A stretch of DNA of 34,581 nt from Bdellovibrio sp. GTDB taxonomy: Bacteria > Bdellovibrionota > Bacteriovoracia > Bacteriovoracales > Bacteriovoracaceae. The stretch covers positions 1 through 34,581 of the forward strand of contig DZBG01000018.1 in NCBI GenBank assembly GCA_022729855.1, in the 5' to 3' direction. Both the position numbers and the translations under genes were made by a program. Of this stretch, positions 24,873-33,330 are shown piece after piece (the stretch's first letter is position 1; every line of letters starts with the position of its first letter). The notes below the pieces were generated by a model, which searched no databases, was not told where the DNA came from, and saw only the letters and a list, made by a program, of their open reading frames with translations.

Positions 24873-25570
24873 GAATCAATCTCATCTTTTAGGGCGTCAA
24901 GATCAAGAATGACAATCGTTTTACCTTCTTGTGTAATTAATCCTTCATCTTTAAAGTCAGAAATTAAACGAATAACAGTTTCAGTAGCACCACCAACAAT
25001 AGAGGCGAGCTCTTCTCGAGTGAGCTTAATATCAAGATATGTTTTTCCGTCTATCTCTTTTCCAAAATTTTTACATGCATCCACAAGGAAAGTTGCAAAT
25101 CTTGCTCTTACAGTTTTTTGAGTCAGATCAGAGATGGACTTAACCGCTGCTCCCATTTCCTTGGCCATCTGTGAGACGAGCTGTAATGATACACTAGGCT
25201 CTTCTTGTAAAAGATCAAAAAAGAATTTTTTCTCTATGAAGCATACTTTAGATTCTTCGATAGCAATCGCCGAAGTTTGATAAACTTGATTATTGAAAAC
25301 ATTCTTATGGGCAAATAACTCGCCAGGTGATGAAATCGAAATAATTGTTGATTTACCATCATTGCTGATCGATGAGAGTTTTACTTTTCCGTCGTGAACA
25401 CAGTAAAGTCCAGCAGGGTTTGCGCCTTGGTGATAAATAATTTCGCCTTTTTTATAAATGCCCATGCATTTATTATCTGAGACTTTTTTTATTCCCGACG
25501 TTTTGAGATCGCAAAAAACACTTTTGCTTCTCATCTCACAATTTTGACAATCTAGGTTTGCTGTTTTCAT
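24869..25570 (-). CDS. Crp/Fnr-family transcription regulator, FNR-like
   Basis: Cytoplasmic DNA-binding regulator of 233 residues: N-terminal cysteine cluster, cyclic-nucleotide-type beta barrel (about 35-125), dimer helix and winged helix (about 150-230). Cys8, Cys11 and Cys20, plus Cys110 at almost the FNR spacing, could hold an oxygen-sensitive 4Fe-4S cluster; Cys35 and Cys57 are extra. The recognition helix reads GATETVIRLISDF. Glu197 and Arg201 match the conserved Glu and Arg of FNR, but the FNR serine that reads the TTGAT half-site is Ile. Altered site preference is therefore likely, which fits the palindrome before ccoI. Divergent from the cbb3 locus, which it probably controls. Confidence 0.85.
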   Translation of the reverse strand: MKTANLDCQNCEMRSKSVFCDLKTSGIKKVSDNKCMGIYKKGEIIYHQGANPAGLYCVHDGKVKLSSISNDGKSTIISISSPGELFAHKNVFNNQVYQTSAIAIEESKVCFIEKKFFFDLLQEEPSVSLQLVSQMAKEMGAAVKSISDLTQKTVRARFATFLVDACKNFGKEIDGKTYLDIKLTREELASIVGGATETVIRLISDFKDEGLITQEGKTIVILDLDALKDEIDS

Positions 25571-25600
25571 TCATTTCACCAGAGTAAGTATTCAGGTTTA

Positions 25601-25628
25601 TATATACACTAAGGTGAGATTTAAGTCA
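25601..25628 (-). promoter_or_regulatory. possible promoter of the FNR-like gene
   Basis: On the minus strand TGACTT (25623-25628), a 16-base spacer and TATATA (25601-25606), about 30 bases before the ATG. The -10 is reasonable and the -35 weak. Confidence 0.3.
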
Positions 25629-25696
25629 TATCATCGTTTCTTAATATTCCTCTAACTAGCTAAAAAGACACAGTTCAAAAGTCCTGTAAGTTACCG

Positions 25697-25718
25697 AAAC
25701 ATGACCTAGTTCATGTTT
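25697..25718 (+). promoter_or_regulatory. Crp/Fnr-type operator upstream of the cbb3 locus
   Basis: AAACATGA, six bases (CCTAGT), TCATGTTT: a perfect 22-bp palindrome with the TGA-N6-TCA geometry of Crp/Fnr-superfamily sites. If TAAATT at 25737-25742 is the -10, transcription starts near 25749 and the centre sits at about -41.5, the class II activator position. It differs from both the CRP (TGTGA) and FNR (TTGAT) half-sites. Confidence 0.6.
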
Positions 25719-25769
25719 TCAGAATTATAAGTGTGCTAAATTACAGATAATCAAAAACGGTAAAAAAGT

Positions 25770-28124
25770 ATGGAAAGCTGCGTACATTGTGATGAAACAA
25801 TCCTGATCCCCTATTTTGCGGATCACGAGAAAGAACAAAAAGGTCCTTTCTGTTGTCAGGGATGTGTAACTGTCTACGAAGCTCTTCATCAAAAAGGTCT
25901 TCAGGATTACTACACTGTTAAGCATGACTCAGCGTTATTCAAACGTCGCGCCCCTGTTGAAATTCGAAACGATACTTTTCTCTATCTTGATGGGGAAGAG
26001 TTTCTAAGTGAATACTCATATCAGTTATCAGATAATCAAAGATCAATGGAGTTCTACCTAGAGGGAATTCATTGCCTGGCCTGTCTTTGGTTGATTGAAA
26101 AACTTCCTGATTTTGTTTCGGGTGTCATTTCTTCTAAATTAAATCTAGAAAAATCAGTTGTCGTCATTACTATCAATTCATTTGGAAAGTTTTCTGCTAT
26201 TGCGAGTGAATTAAATAAGCTTGGCTACAGACCCCATGCTTTAAAGCGAAGTACTGAGGCCCAAAAATTTCATCGAATTGAAGAACGTAAAACACTTATT
26301 CGTATTGGGATCTCTGGAGCAGCCGCCGGCAATATAATGATTTATGCGGTTTCTCTGTATGGTGGGGCAAATGAAAAGATGGGAGATCTTTTCAATCTTC
26401 TCACTTTAATCTTATCACTTCCAGTTCTTACTTATTGTGCCTGGCCATTTTATCAAAGTGCGTGGGTTGCTTTGAGGAATAAAACTCTCTCTATTGATGT
26501 TCCAATCTCTTTGTCGCTCATCTTAGGAGCTGCAATGGGAATTATAAATGTGTTTATGGGTGTGAGTGAGAATTATTTGGATTCATTGTCTACTCTGGTA
26601 TTTTTATTACTTCTTTCTCGATATTTTTTAAAAACAATCCAAGAAAAAGGTTTGTCGGTTTCAGATCTGAGTTATTTTTATCAAACAGATTCTGTCCTAA
26701 GGCAGAAGATAGATGATATTAATATTTATGAAGAAATTCACTCTAGGTTTTTAAACGAAAATGATATTTTAAAGATTAGGGCCGATGATTTTTTCCCTGC
26801 TGATGGAATATTACTCTCAAAGGAAACTAGAGTTAACAACTCACTTCTAACTGGTGAGTCGGATCCTGCTAAGTTATATCTTGGTGACAAGCTCTTTTCT
26901 GGGACACAGAATCTTGGAGCTGACGTTTTAATGCGAGTGACTGAGACTAATCATAATAGTCGACTTGGAAAAATGCTAAAAAATGTTGAAAATGGTTGGG
27001 GAAATATATCTAAAACAGTAGATATCACCGCTCATATTTCAAAATACTTTACAGCCGCAGTTATTCTTCTATCAGTCATTCTTTTCACTTATGTGTATTA
27101 TCAGTTTGGCTTTGAGCAAGCACTCATTCGAGCAGTGACATTGCTTATTGTTACATGTCCATGTGCTTTAGCACTTTCTGTTCCTCTTACTTTCAATCGA
27201 TCTCTTTCTCTTGCTGGGAAAAATGGACTTATCATAAAAAATGACAAGACCATAGAAAAATTAGCAAATACAGAAAATATATTTTTAGATAAAACAGGAA
27301 CTATTACTGAGGGAAAGCCTCGTGTAAGTAATTTTATCATCAGAAAGGTAACTGATTCCAGAGTTGAAGACATCATTCTTAGCCTCGAACAAGCTTCGAG
27401 GCATCCAGTTGGTAAGGCCCTTGTTAATTATGTGCTACCACTGAGGGCCAATACGCTTAATGTTGAAGATAGGGTTGAGATTCCAGGAATTGGGGTTAGT
27501 GGATATATCAATAATAAATTCTATGAAATTAATAAGAATGGAATTTTAGAGAATGGCAATATTATAGCTACATTTTGCGTGAAAGACATCATTCGCAATG
27601 ACTCAAAAAAAATTATAAATAGACTGCTCGCAGATAATATATCAGTTTGTATTCTCTCTGGTGACTCAAATAATTTTGTTCAAGAACTCGGTCAAAATGT
27701 TGGAATCGGAAATCACTTTCTTTTCGGTGAGATGTCTCCAGAAGAAAAATTCGAAAAAATAAAGAAGAGTTCGCATTCTTTGATGGTAGGGGATGGCGCT
27801 AATGATGCTCTTGCTCTACAGGTCGCAGATGTCGGGATTGCTGTCTCTGGGGCAATGGATATTTCATTACGTGCCTCAGATGTTTATTTAACAGTTCCTG
27901 GTCTTGCTGGGGTTGAGAAATCAATTGTACTCGCTAGGGAAACAATGAAGGTTGTGAGGAGAAATTTAGTTCTCTCACTCATCTATAATTTTATCTCAGT
28001 CGTATTTGTTTTTAATGGGGTCATTTCTCCATTAATGGCGGCGATTATTATGCCAGTAAGTTCATTGACTGTTTTGGTGTCTTCAGTTGTAGGAACAAAA
28101 AAAATGAGGAACTTATGGAAATAA
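25770..28124 (+). CDS. ccoI: cbb3 oxidase assembly copper P-type ATPase CcoI/FixI
   Basis: Inner-membrane P1B-type ATPase of 784 residues that moves copper towards the cbb3 oxidase assembly site. In order: N-terminal cysteine domain (CVHC at 4-7, CCQGC at 28-32), heavy-metal-associated domain with Cys102 and Cys105 in GIHCLACLW, membrane helices, TGES actuator motif, Cys463-Pro-Cys465 in the ion path (VTCPCALA), phosphorylated Asp507 in DKTGT, the HP motif in RHPVGKALV, and GDGANDA with Asp675. The N-terminal cysteine domain and its neighbours make this CcoI and not a CopA exporter. Starts the cco cluster; ccoS overlaps its end by 10 bases. Confidence 0.93.
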   Translation: MESCVHCDETILIPYFADHEKEQKGPFCCQGCVTVYEALHQKGLQDYYTVKHDSALFKRRAPVEIRNDTFLYLDGEEFLSEYSYQLSDNQRSMEFYLEGIHCLACLWLIEKLPDFVSGVISSKLNLEKSVVVITINSFGKFSAIASELNKLGYRPHALKRSTEAQKFHRIEERKTLIRIGISGAAAGNIMIYAVSLYGGANEKMGDLFNLLTLILSLPVLTYCAWPFYQSAWVALRNKTLSIDVPISLSLILGAAMGIINVFMGVSENYLDSLSTLVFLLLLSRYFLKTIQEKGLSVSDLSYFYQTDSVLRQKIDDINIYEEIHSRFLNENDILKIRADDFFPADGILLSKETRVNNSLLTGESDPAKLYLGDKLFSGTQNLGADVLMRVTETNHNSRLGKMLKNVENGWGNISKTVDITAHISKYFTAAVILLSVILFTYVYYQFGFEQALIRAVTLLIVTCPCALALSVPLTFNRSLSLAGKNGLIIKNDKTIEKLANTENIFLDKTGTITEGKPRVSNFIIRKVTDSRVEDIILSLEQASRHPVGKALVNYVLPLRANTLNVEDRVEIPGIGVSGYINNKFYEINKNGILENGNIIATFCVKDIIRNDSKKIINRLLADNISVCILSGDSNNFVQELGQNVGIGNHFLFGEMSPEEKFEKIKKSSHSLMVGDGANDALALQVADVGIAVSGAMDISLRASDVYLTVPGLAGVEKSIVLARETMKVVRRNLVLSLIYNFISVVFVFNGVISPLMAAIIMPVSSLTVLVSSVVGTKKMRNLWK

Positions 28125-28285
28125 TGGTCATTTTACTTCCACTAGCACTTGGACTTGGCCTTGCCTTTGTGTTTTTTTTTATTTGGGCCGTAAAACGTGG
28201 TCAGTACGATGATCTAGAAACTCCAAAACATAGAATGTTAATTGATGAAGAAGTTAAACTTGTGAATAAAAGGAAAAAGCTATGA
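28115..28285 (+). CDS. ccoS: cbb3 oxidase maturation protein CcoS
   Basis: Small single-helix membrane protein of 56 residues needed for cofactor insertion into the cbb3 oxidase. It begins MEIMVILLPLALGLGLAFVF, then WAVKRGQYDDLETPKHRML, which carries the family motif W-x-GQ-[FY]-DDL-x(2)-P-x(2)-R. The ATG at 28115 has GAGGA 5 bases upstream; a second ATG at 28124 is in frame. It overlaps ccoI by 10 bases and ccoN by 4, as expected for a coupled cluster. A run of nine T inside the helix coding region is a potential slippage site. Confidence 0.9.
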   Translation: MEIMVILLPLALGLGLAFVFFFIWAVKRGQYDDLETPKHRMLIDEEVKLVNKRKKL

Positions 28286-30462
28286 GTAGTCAGGTTGAAT
28301 CACCTCCAGTTGGGAAGAGGGAAAGTTTTAGTTATGATGACAATATTGTTAAACTATTTGTTATTGCAACTCTCATATGGGGAGTGGTTGCTCTTCTCTT
28401 AGGTGTGACAATTGCATTCCAACTTGCTGACTGGAGAGTGAATTTAGGTCTTCCTTGGACAACATTTGGCCGACTTCGTCCACTTCACACTAATGCTGCC
28501 ATTTTTGCTTTTTGCGGGAATGCAATTTTTGCAGGGATATATTATTCTCATCAAAGACTTTTAAAGGCTCGATTATTTAATGATGTACTTTCTCAAATAC
28601 ACTTTTGGGGATGGCAACTTATTATTGTTTCGGCAGCAATTACATTACCATTTGGAATAACAACTGGTAAAGAATATGCCGAATTGGAGTGGCCAATTGA
28701 TATTGCGATTACCCTTATTTGGGTTGTTTTCGCAGTCAACTTTTTTGGGACAATCGTCCGTCGTCGTGAAAGGCATATCTATGTCGCTATTTGGTTTTAT
28801 ATTGCAACAATAATTACTGTTGCTGTCCTTCACATCGTAAACTCACTTGAAATACCTGTTTCATTTTTAAAGTCATATTCTTTATATGCCGGTGTTCAAG
28901 ACGCCCTTGTTCAGTGGTGGTACGGGCATAATGCAGTGGCATTTTTTCTCACGACACCATTTCTTGGTCTAATGTATTACTTTATTCCAAAGGCCGTTAA
29001 TCGTCCTGTGTACTCTTATCGTTTATCAATTATTCATTTTTGGTCATTGGTCTTTATTTATATTTGGGCCGGTCCCCATCATTTACTCTATTCAACACTT
29101 CCGGAATGGGCCCAAACTTTGGGTATGGTTTTCTCTGTAATGTTGTGGATGCCAAGTTGGGGAGGAATGATTAATGGACTAATGACTTTAAGAGGAGTTT
29201 GGGACAAAGTTCGAACTGAACCATCTGTACGCTTTATGGCCACCGCTCTTACATTCTATGGTATGGCCACTTTCGAAGGTCCTCTTCTTTCTATAAAATC
29301 TGTAAACGCTATTGCTCACTTTACTGACTGGATACCTGGTCATGTTCACGCAGGTACAATTGGATGGAATTATATGCTTATCTCAGGAGTATTGTTCTAT
29401 TTAGTTCCAAAACTGTGGAATTCAGAACTTTATTCTAAAAAACTTGCTCATACTCAATTTTGGTTTGCAACTATTGGTCTCATTTTATACATCGTCTCAA
29501 TGTGGGTTGCAGGGATTACCCAATCCCTTATGTGGAGTGCAATGGATGATGCAGGTAATTTAATTTATCCAAACTTTATTGAAACAGTTATTAAGATTGT
29601 CCCAATGTATTGGGTTCGTGCCATCGGTGGAACTTTCGTTCTTATTTCTTTTGTGATCATGATCATCAATTTATATAAAACAGCGAAAGCGGGTAAGAAA
29701 ACAGCAGAGAAAATTTATGAGGCCAATGCTCTAGATGATTCATCAATTGAACATAATGCATCTGCGCATAGAAAGCTTGAAGGCTGGCCAATGATTTTCG
29801 CTGTCCTTTCATTAATCGCGATCTTGGTAGGTTCAGGAATTGAAATTATTCCTTCACTTGTTGCGGATAAATATATTCTGAAAATTGAGGCCATCAAGCC
29901 TTATACATCACTTGAACTCTATGGACGTGATGTGTACATCAAAGAAGGGTGTTACTTGTGTCACTCTCAGACTGTTCGTCCAATGTCTCATGAAGTTGTG
30001 AGATATGGTAAACCTTCAAATGCAGCAGAGTTTGTTTATGATCATCCATTTCAATGGGGATCAAAACGTACAGGACCAGATCTTGCACGTGTGGGTGGTA
30101 AGTATCCTAACATGTGGCACTACAGACATTTCCTAGATCCACGTCAAGTAACACAAGGATCAATCATGCCTCGTTATACTTGGCTTTTCGAAAATAAAAT
30201 TGACTATAGTGATCTGTCAAAAAAATTGCAAGTGATGAAGCAACTTGGTGTTCCTTATTCTGATGAAGAAATTTTGAATGCAGTTGAGAATGCTAAAGGA
30301 CAAGCACAAGGGATTGCAGACGAATTAGTCGAGAATGGTAAAGTTCCTGAAAAAATTGTTCAAATGGATGTTGTCGCACTCATCGCTTATATACAGAGAT
30401 TAGGGGTGGATTATAGTGCAGTTGAAGAGGAGGAAAGTGATGAAGCAGCAAGCGTTAAGTAA
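28282..30462 (+). CDS. ccoNO: cbb3-type cytochrome c oxidase, fused subunits I and II (CcoN-CcoO)
   Basis: Catalytic core of the high-affinity terminal oxidase, 726 residues. Residues 1 to about 475 are CcoN, a haem-copper subunit with a dozen helices. Its ligands are visible: LRPLHTNAAIFAF for the low-spin haem, WWYGHNAVAFF and AGPHHLLYS for CuB, and IPGHVHAGTIG for the haems. After a linker, residues from about 500 form CcoO: a membrane anchor (WPMIFAVLSLIAILVG), haem c site EGCYLCHSQTVRPM and methionine ligand in GSIMPRYTW. The fusion is uninterrupted in frame and is known in Bacteroidota and some other groups. Protein acts in the inner membrane with CcoP. Confidence 0.95.
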   Translation: MSSQVESPPVGKRESFSYDDNIVKLFVIATLIWGVVALLLGVTIAFQLADWRVNLGLPWTTFGRLRPLHTNAAIFAFCGNAIFAGIYYSHQRLLKARLFNDVLSQIHFWGWQLIIVSAAITLPFGITTGKEYAELEWPIDIAITLIWVVFAVNFFGTIVRRRERHIYVAIWFYIATIITVAVLHIVNSLEIPVSFLKSYSLYAGVQDALVQWWYGHNAVAFFLTTPFLGLMYYFIPKAVNRPVYSYRLSIIHFWSLVFIYIWAGPHHLLYSTLPEWAQTLGMVFSVMLWMPSWGGMINGLMTLRGVWDKVRTEPSVRFMATALTFYGMATFEGPLLSIKSVNAIAHFTDWIPGHVHAGTIGWNYMLISGVLFYLVPKLWNSELYSKKLAHTQFWFATIGLILYIVSMWVAGITQSLMWSAMDDAGNLIYPNFIETVIKIVPMYWVRAIGGTFVLISFVIMIINLYKTAKAGKKTAEKIYEANALDDSSIEHNASAHRKLEGWPMIFAVLSLIAILVGSGIEIIPSLVADKYILKIEAIKPYTSLELYGRDVYIKEGCYLCHSQTVRPMSHEVVRYGKPSNAAEFVYDHPFQWGSKRTGPDLARVGGKYPNMWHYRHFLDPRQVTQGSIMPRYTWLFENKIDYSDLSKKLQVMKQLGVPYSDEEILNAVENAKGQAQGIADELVENGKVPEKIVQMDVVALIAYIQRLGVDYSAVEEEESDEAASVK

Positions 30463-30622
30463 TTTTGATATGCCATGGTTACCAATTTCTGCACTGATTA
30501 TTTTTGTGGTTTGTTTTTGTTTTTACACTTGGTGGACCTATAAAAAAGATCGGATTGATCAATATATTCTAATGAGTAAAATTCCACTTGAGGACGGCGA
30601 GGAAAGAAAGGACAAAGTATGA
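30440..30622 (+). CDS. ccoQ: cbb3 oxidase small subunit CcoQ-like
   Basis: Protein of 60 residues with one membrane helix (WLPISALIIFVVCFCFYTWW) and a charged tail beginning YKKDRID, as in CcoQ/FixQ. The ATG at 30440 follows GAGGAGG by 6 bases, so it is preferred over an upstream in-frame ATG. It overlaps ccoNO by 23 bases and ccoP by 4. Assignment rests on size, topology and position, because CcoQ sequences are poorly conserved. Confidence 0.8.
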   Translation: MKQQALSNFDMPWLPISALIIFVVCFCFYTWWTYKKDRIDQYILMSKIPLEDGEERKDKV

Positions 30623-31215
30623 GTGAGCATAATAATGAAAAGCTTGATGTTAAAGAAGATGAAATACATCTTCTGCTTGACCATAGCTATGATGGAATTC
30701 AAGAGCTGAATCACCCTTTGCCAAGTTGGTGGAATGCAACGTTTTATATCTGTTGTGCATTTGCTTTAGGTTATTTTGTCTATTATCAGTTTATGAATGG
30801 CCCAAGTCTTAATGACGAGTTTAAAAAAGACTATAAGGTTGTTCTTGCAGCAAAAGAAGAATTTAGAAAAGCGAACTCAGTATTCAATCAAGAATTCTAT
30901 GACAAAACTGTAAGTAAAGATGGTGTTAATAATGGTAAGGTCGTCTATGAAATTAACTGTATGCCATGTCACATGGAAGGTGGTCGTGGTGATGTCGGGC
31001 CTAATTTAACAGATAATTATTGGTTACTTGCTAAGGGAACTCCACCTACGATTCATAAAGTCGTTTTTGGAGGTTCTGAAGAAAATGGAATGCCAGCTTG
31101 GGGAGAAATTCTTAAACCGGAAGAAATTTATCAAGTTATTTCCTATGTCATGACTTTTAAAAATACTTTTGTTGTAGGTGGTAAAGAGCCACAAGGTGAA
31201 AAAGTAGATGAGTAA
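30619..31215 (+). CDS. ccoP: cbb3 oxidase subunit III, monohaem CcoP
   Basis: Membrane-anchored cytochrome c of 198 residues that delivers electrons to CcoN. The N-terminal motif DHSYDGIQELNHPLPSWW and the helix after it (about 37-58) are diagnostic of CcoP. There is only one haem site, Cys114-x2-Cys117-His118 in NCMPCHMEGGRGDVGPNL, with the methionine ligand in NGMPAWGE near 158. Classical CcoP is about 300 residues with two haems, so this is the short monohaem form. Overlaps ccoG by 8 bases. Confidence 0.9.
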   Translation: MSEHNNEKLDVKEDEIHLLLDHSYDGIQELNHPLPSWWNATFYICCAFALGYFVYYQFMNGPSLNDEFKKDYKVVLAAKEEFRKANSVFNQEFYDKTVSKDGVNNGKVVYEINCMPCHMEGGRGDVGPNLTDNYWLLAKGTPPTIHKVVFGGSEENGMPAWGEILKPEEIYQVISYVMTFKNTFVVGGKEPQGEKVDE

Positions 31216-32611
31216 AAAGAATATCTTCGATTTAGATCCCGAGCGCCTAGGAACTACTGATGAGTTTGGTCATCGTGTTTATATGTACCCTGAGGATGTG
31301 AAAGGAGTTTGGAAAGATCGAAGAAAATTTTTCTATTGGTTTTTGATTCTCATTTATTTAGTTCTGCCTTGGTTTAATATTAATAATAAGCCGGCCATTC
31401 AGATAGATATTTTCCATCGTGAATTTACATTTTTGGGATGGACTCTTCATGGTATAGAACCTATTTTATTTTTCTTCCTTGTTGCTTCTGGCCTTTTCTT
31501 TATTGCTTTTATTACCTCTCTTTTAGGACGAGTTTGGTGTGGATGGGCCTGCCCTCAAACTGTCTTTATTCAAACTATATTTTGGAAGATTGATGAACTT
31601 ATTGAGGGAAAACCAAAAGCAAGAAGAGAACTAGAAGCGGCACCTTGGAGTTTTAATAAAGCATGGCGAAGAATGGCAAAATGGGCCCTTTTTATCATTG
31701 TATCAAGTCATATAGCACATACCTTTATTGGATATATTGTTGGCCCACGTAATTTACTGATGATTACTGTTCATCATCCTGCTGAAAATTGGGGACTCTT
31801 TCTTGCGACACTCATTCTTACCGCAATATTTCTTCTCGATTTTGGATGGTTTAGAGAACAGTTTTGTATTATTGCTTGTCCATACGGGCGTATTCAGTCT
31901 GTCTTTTTAGATGAGAATTCTCTGGTTGTGGCCTACGACCAAAAAAGAGGAGAGCCTAGATTTGGAACTGTTGAGAAAGGTAGTGAAGGAGATTGTATCA
32001 ATTGCTATCACTGTGTAAAGGTTTGCCCGACTGGGATTGACATCCGCCGAGGGACACAGCTTGAATGCATTCATTGCACTCAGTGTATTGATGCGTGTGA
32101 TTCAATTATGGAGAAACTGCATAAGCCAAAAGGTTTAATTCGTTATGCTTCAGAGAATGAGCTTGAGGGCAATAAGCATAAAGTTCTAACTCCAAGATCA
32201 GTTATTTATGCCAGCATTGGAGTTTTATTTATCTCTGCTTTTGCTTTTTTCTTAAATAAAAGTACCAGCATTAATATGGTTTTTATCAGATCCAGAACGC
32301 CTTTTACTCTTTCAAGTGAAGGAAAGATTTTAAATAATTTTCAACTGAAGCTTTCTCACCAAGGTGACTCGGGGCCACAAGTAGAGTTTCGTGTTAAACA
32401 AGAGAATCTAAGAAATGATATCGAGCTTATTACACCCTCTCATCCTACAGTGCTAAAAGAAGCTGAACATAAAGTTGTCTTTTTTATTAGATTCACCCCA
32501 GAGGTTCTAAAAAAAACGAATGGCAAAATTACTATTGAAGCTTTTGATAATACTACCGGTGAGGTATTAAGCGAAAAGGAGGTTTCACTTGTTGGACCAC
32601 TTTCTGAGTAG
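31208..32611 (+). CDS. ccoG: CcoG/RdxA/FixG cupric reductase of the cbb3 assembly pathway
   Basis: Membrane iron-sulfur protein of 467 residues that reduces copper for cbb3 assembly. Features: helices around 36-55 and 75-105, the conserved VWCGWACPQTVF with DELIEG after it, further helices (150-180, 195-215), CIIACPYGRIQ, and a two-cluster ferredoxin region starting at Cys263 (GDCINCYHCVKVCPTGID, then ECIHCTQCIDACD). After another helix near 340 comes a beta-rich periplasmic domain to the C-terminus. It follows ccoP with an 8-base overlap and overlaps the next gene by 23. Length is normal. Confidence 0.93.
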   Translation: MSKKNIFDLDPERLGTTDEFGHRVYMYPEDVKGVWKDRRKFFYWFLILIYLVLPWFNINNKPAIQIDIFHREFTFLGWTLHGIEPILFFFLVASGLFFIAFITSLLGRVWCGWACPQTVFIQTIFWKIDELIEGKPKARRELEAAPWSFNKAWRRMAKWALFIIVSSHIAHTFIGYIVGPRNLLMITVHHPAENWGLFLATLILTAIFLLDFGWFREQFCIIACPYGRIQSVFLDENSLVVAYDQKRGEPRFGTVEKGSEGDCINCYHCVKVCPTGIDIRRGTQLECIHCTQCIDACDSIMEKLHKPKGLIRYASENELEGNKHKVLTPRSVIYASIGVLFISAFAFFLNKSTSINMVFIRSRTPFTLSSEGKILNNFQLKLSHQGDSGPQVEFRVKQENLRNDIELITPSHPTVLKEAEHKVVFFIRFTPEVLKKTNGKITIEAFDNTTGEVLSEKEVSLVGPLSE

Positions 32612-33314
32612 TTTAGGCGAAGTAAAAAACTTCCTTCCTTATGTCTCATTCGTTGCAGGGGTGAGTGGCAGTTTACATTGTGTGGGCATGTGTGGAGGGC
32701 TAGTTACAGCAAGTTGCTCTGATCGAACTGATATTTTTAAATATCAAGTTGGCAGGCTTGGTGGATATATGTCTCTTGGATTAGTTGCAGGGCTTATTGG
32801 CCAGAGCTTTTCACCTCTTTTCGAGTATAAAACTGTGACTTTAATCGGTGCACTTATGATGGGTGGGCTATTTATTTTTTGGGGAGTTTCTAATTTCTTT
32901 GGAAGAAGAGCCGAATTACCCGTTCCTTCATTCATTTCTAAGCTTTACCAAAATCTATGGGGAAAACTCATTAGAAATAATAAGCGTGCCTCGAGATCAT
33001 TTTTTGTAGGATTAATCTCAATTCTTCTGCCTTGTGGGCTCTTGTATGGTGTGGTGATAACCACATTTGCAATGGGGAATTTTTATGAGGCGATAATTTC
33101 AATGCTCTTTTTTTGGCTTGGAACTTTGCCTGCGATGGTAACTGCTCCAACTATTATCCAACGCTTTTTAAAGCCTTTTAAGAATAAACTTCCAAAATTT
33201 TACGCTGTGGGATTAATTTTGATTGGACTTGTGACAATTTATTCCAGATTACCAACACGACATATAGATCACTCTCATCAGATTCCTAATGGCAAAGATC
33301 ATCTTTGCCATTAG
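32589..33314 (+). CDS. COG2836-type membrane protein (TauE/SafE-like, cco-associated)
   Basis: Inner-membrane protein of 241 residues with about six helices. Motifs SGSLHCVGMCGG (His30, Cys31, Met34, Cys35) and LLPCGLLYG are typical of the group often encoded beside ccoS/ccoG and thought to handle copper for cbb3 oxidase. The soft-ligand cluster H-C-x2-M-C and the histidine-rich tail HIDHSHQIPNGKDHLCH fit metal binding. The start is TTG at 32589, supported by a full AAGGAGG 6 bases upstream. Last gene of the cco cluster; its final ten codons form the left half of the terminator palindrome. No FixH/CcoH gene is seen. Copper transport is inferred. Confidence 0.83.
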   Translation: MLDHFLSSLGEVKNFLPYVSFVAGVSGSLHCVGMCGGLVTASCSDRTDIFKYQVGRLGGYMSLGLVAGLIGQSFSPLFEYKTVTLIGALMMGGLFIFWGVSNFFGRRAELPVPSFISKLYQNLWGKLIRNNKRASRSFFVGLISILLPCGLLYGVVITTFAMGNFYEAIISMLFFWLGTLPAMVTAPTIIQRFLKPFKNKLPKFYAVGLILIGLVTIYSRLPTRHIDHSHQIPNGKDHLCH

Positions 33315-33317
33315 GAA
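33283..33317. terminator. bidirectional terminator, 35-bp near-perfect palindrome
   Basis: Seventeen-base arms (33283-33299 and 33301-33317) pair perfectly around one central base; the stem core is AATGGCAAAGA/TCTTTGCCATT. On the plus strand it is followed by CGATTTTCTC, a usable U-rich tail. It lies between the convergent cco cluster and protease gene, and it includes the last codons and the stop codon of the plus-strand gene. Confidence 0.8.
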
Positions 33318-33330
33318 CGATTTTCTCTAA

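Noticed and set aside
26651-27376. Possible frameshift or break in the ccoI ATPase because of low similarity in the actuator region
   Set aside because: All P-type motifs occur in order in one uninterrupted frame with normal spacing.
28200-28285. A separate FNR-box promoter before ccoNO
   Set aside because: Only a single TTGAT half-site is present and the region is fully coding for ccoS, which overlaps ccoNO by ATGA.
29650-29830. Assembly error fusing separate ccoN and ccoO genes
   Set aside because: The frame is continuous through a normal linker and a complete CcoO membrane anchor, and such fusions are known in other phyla.
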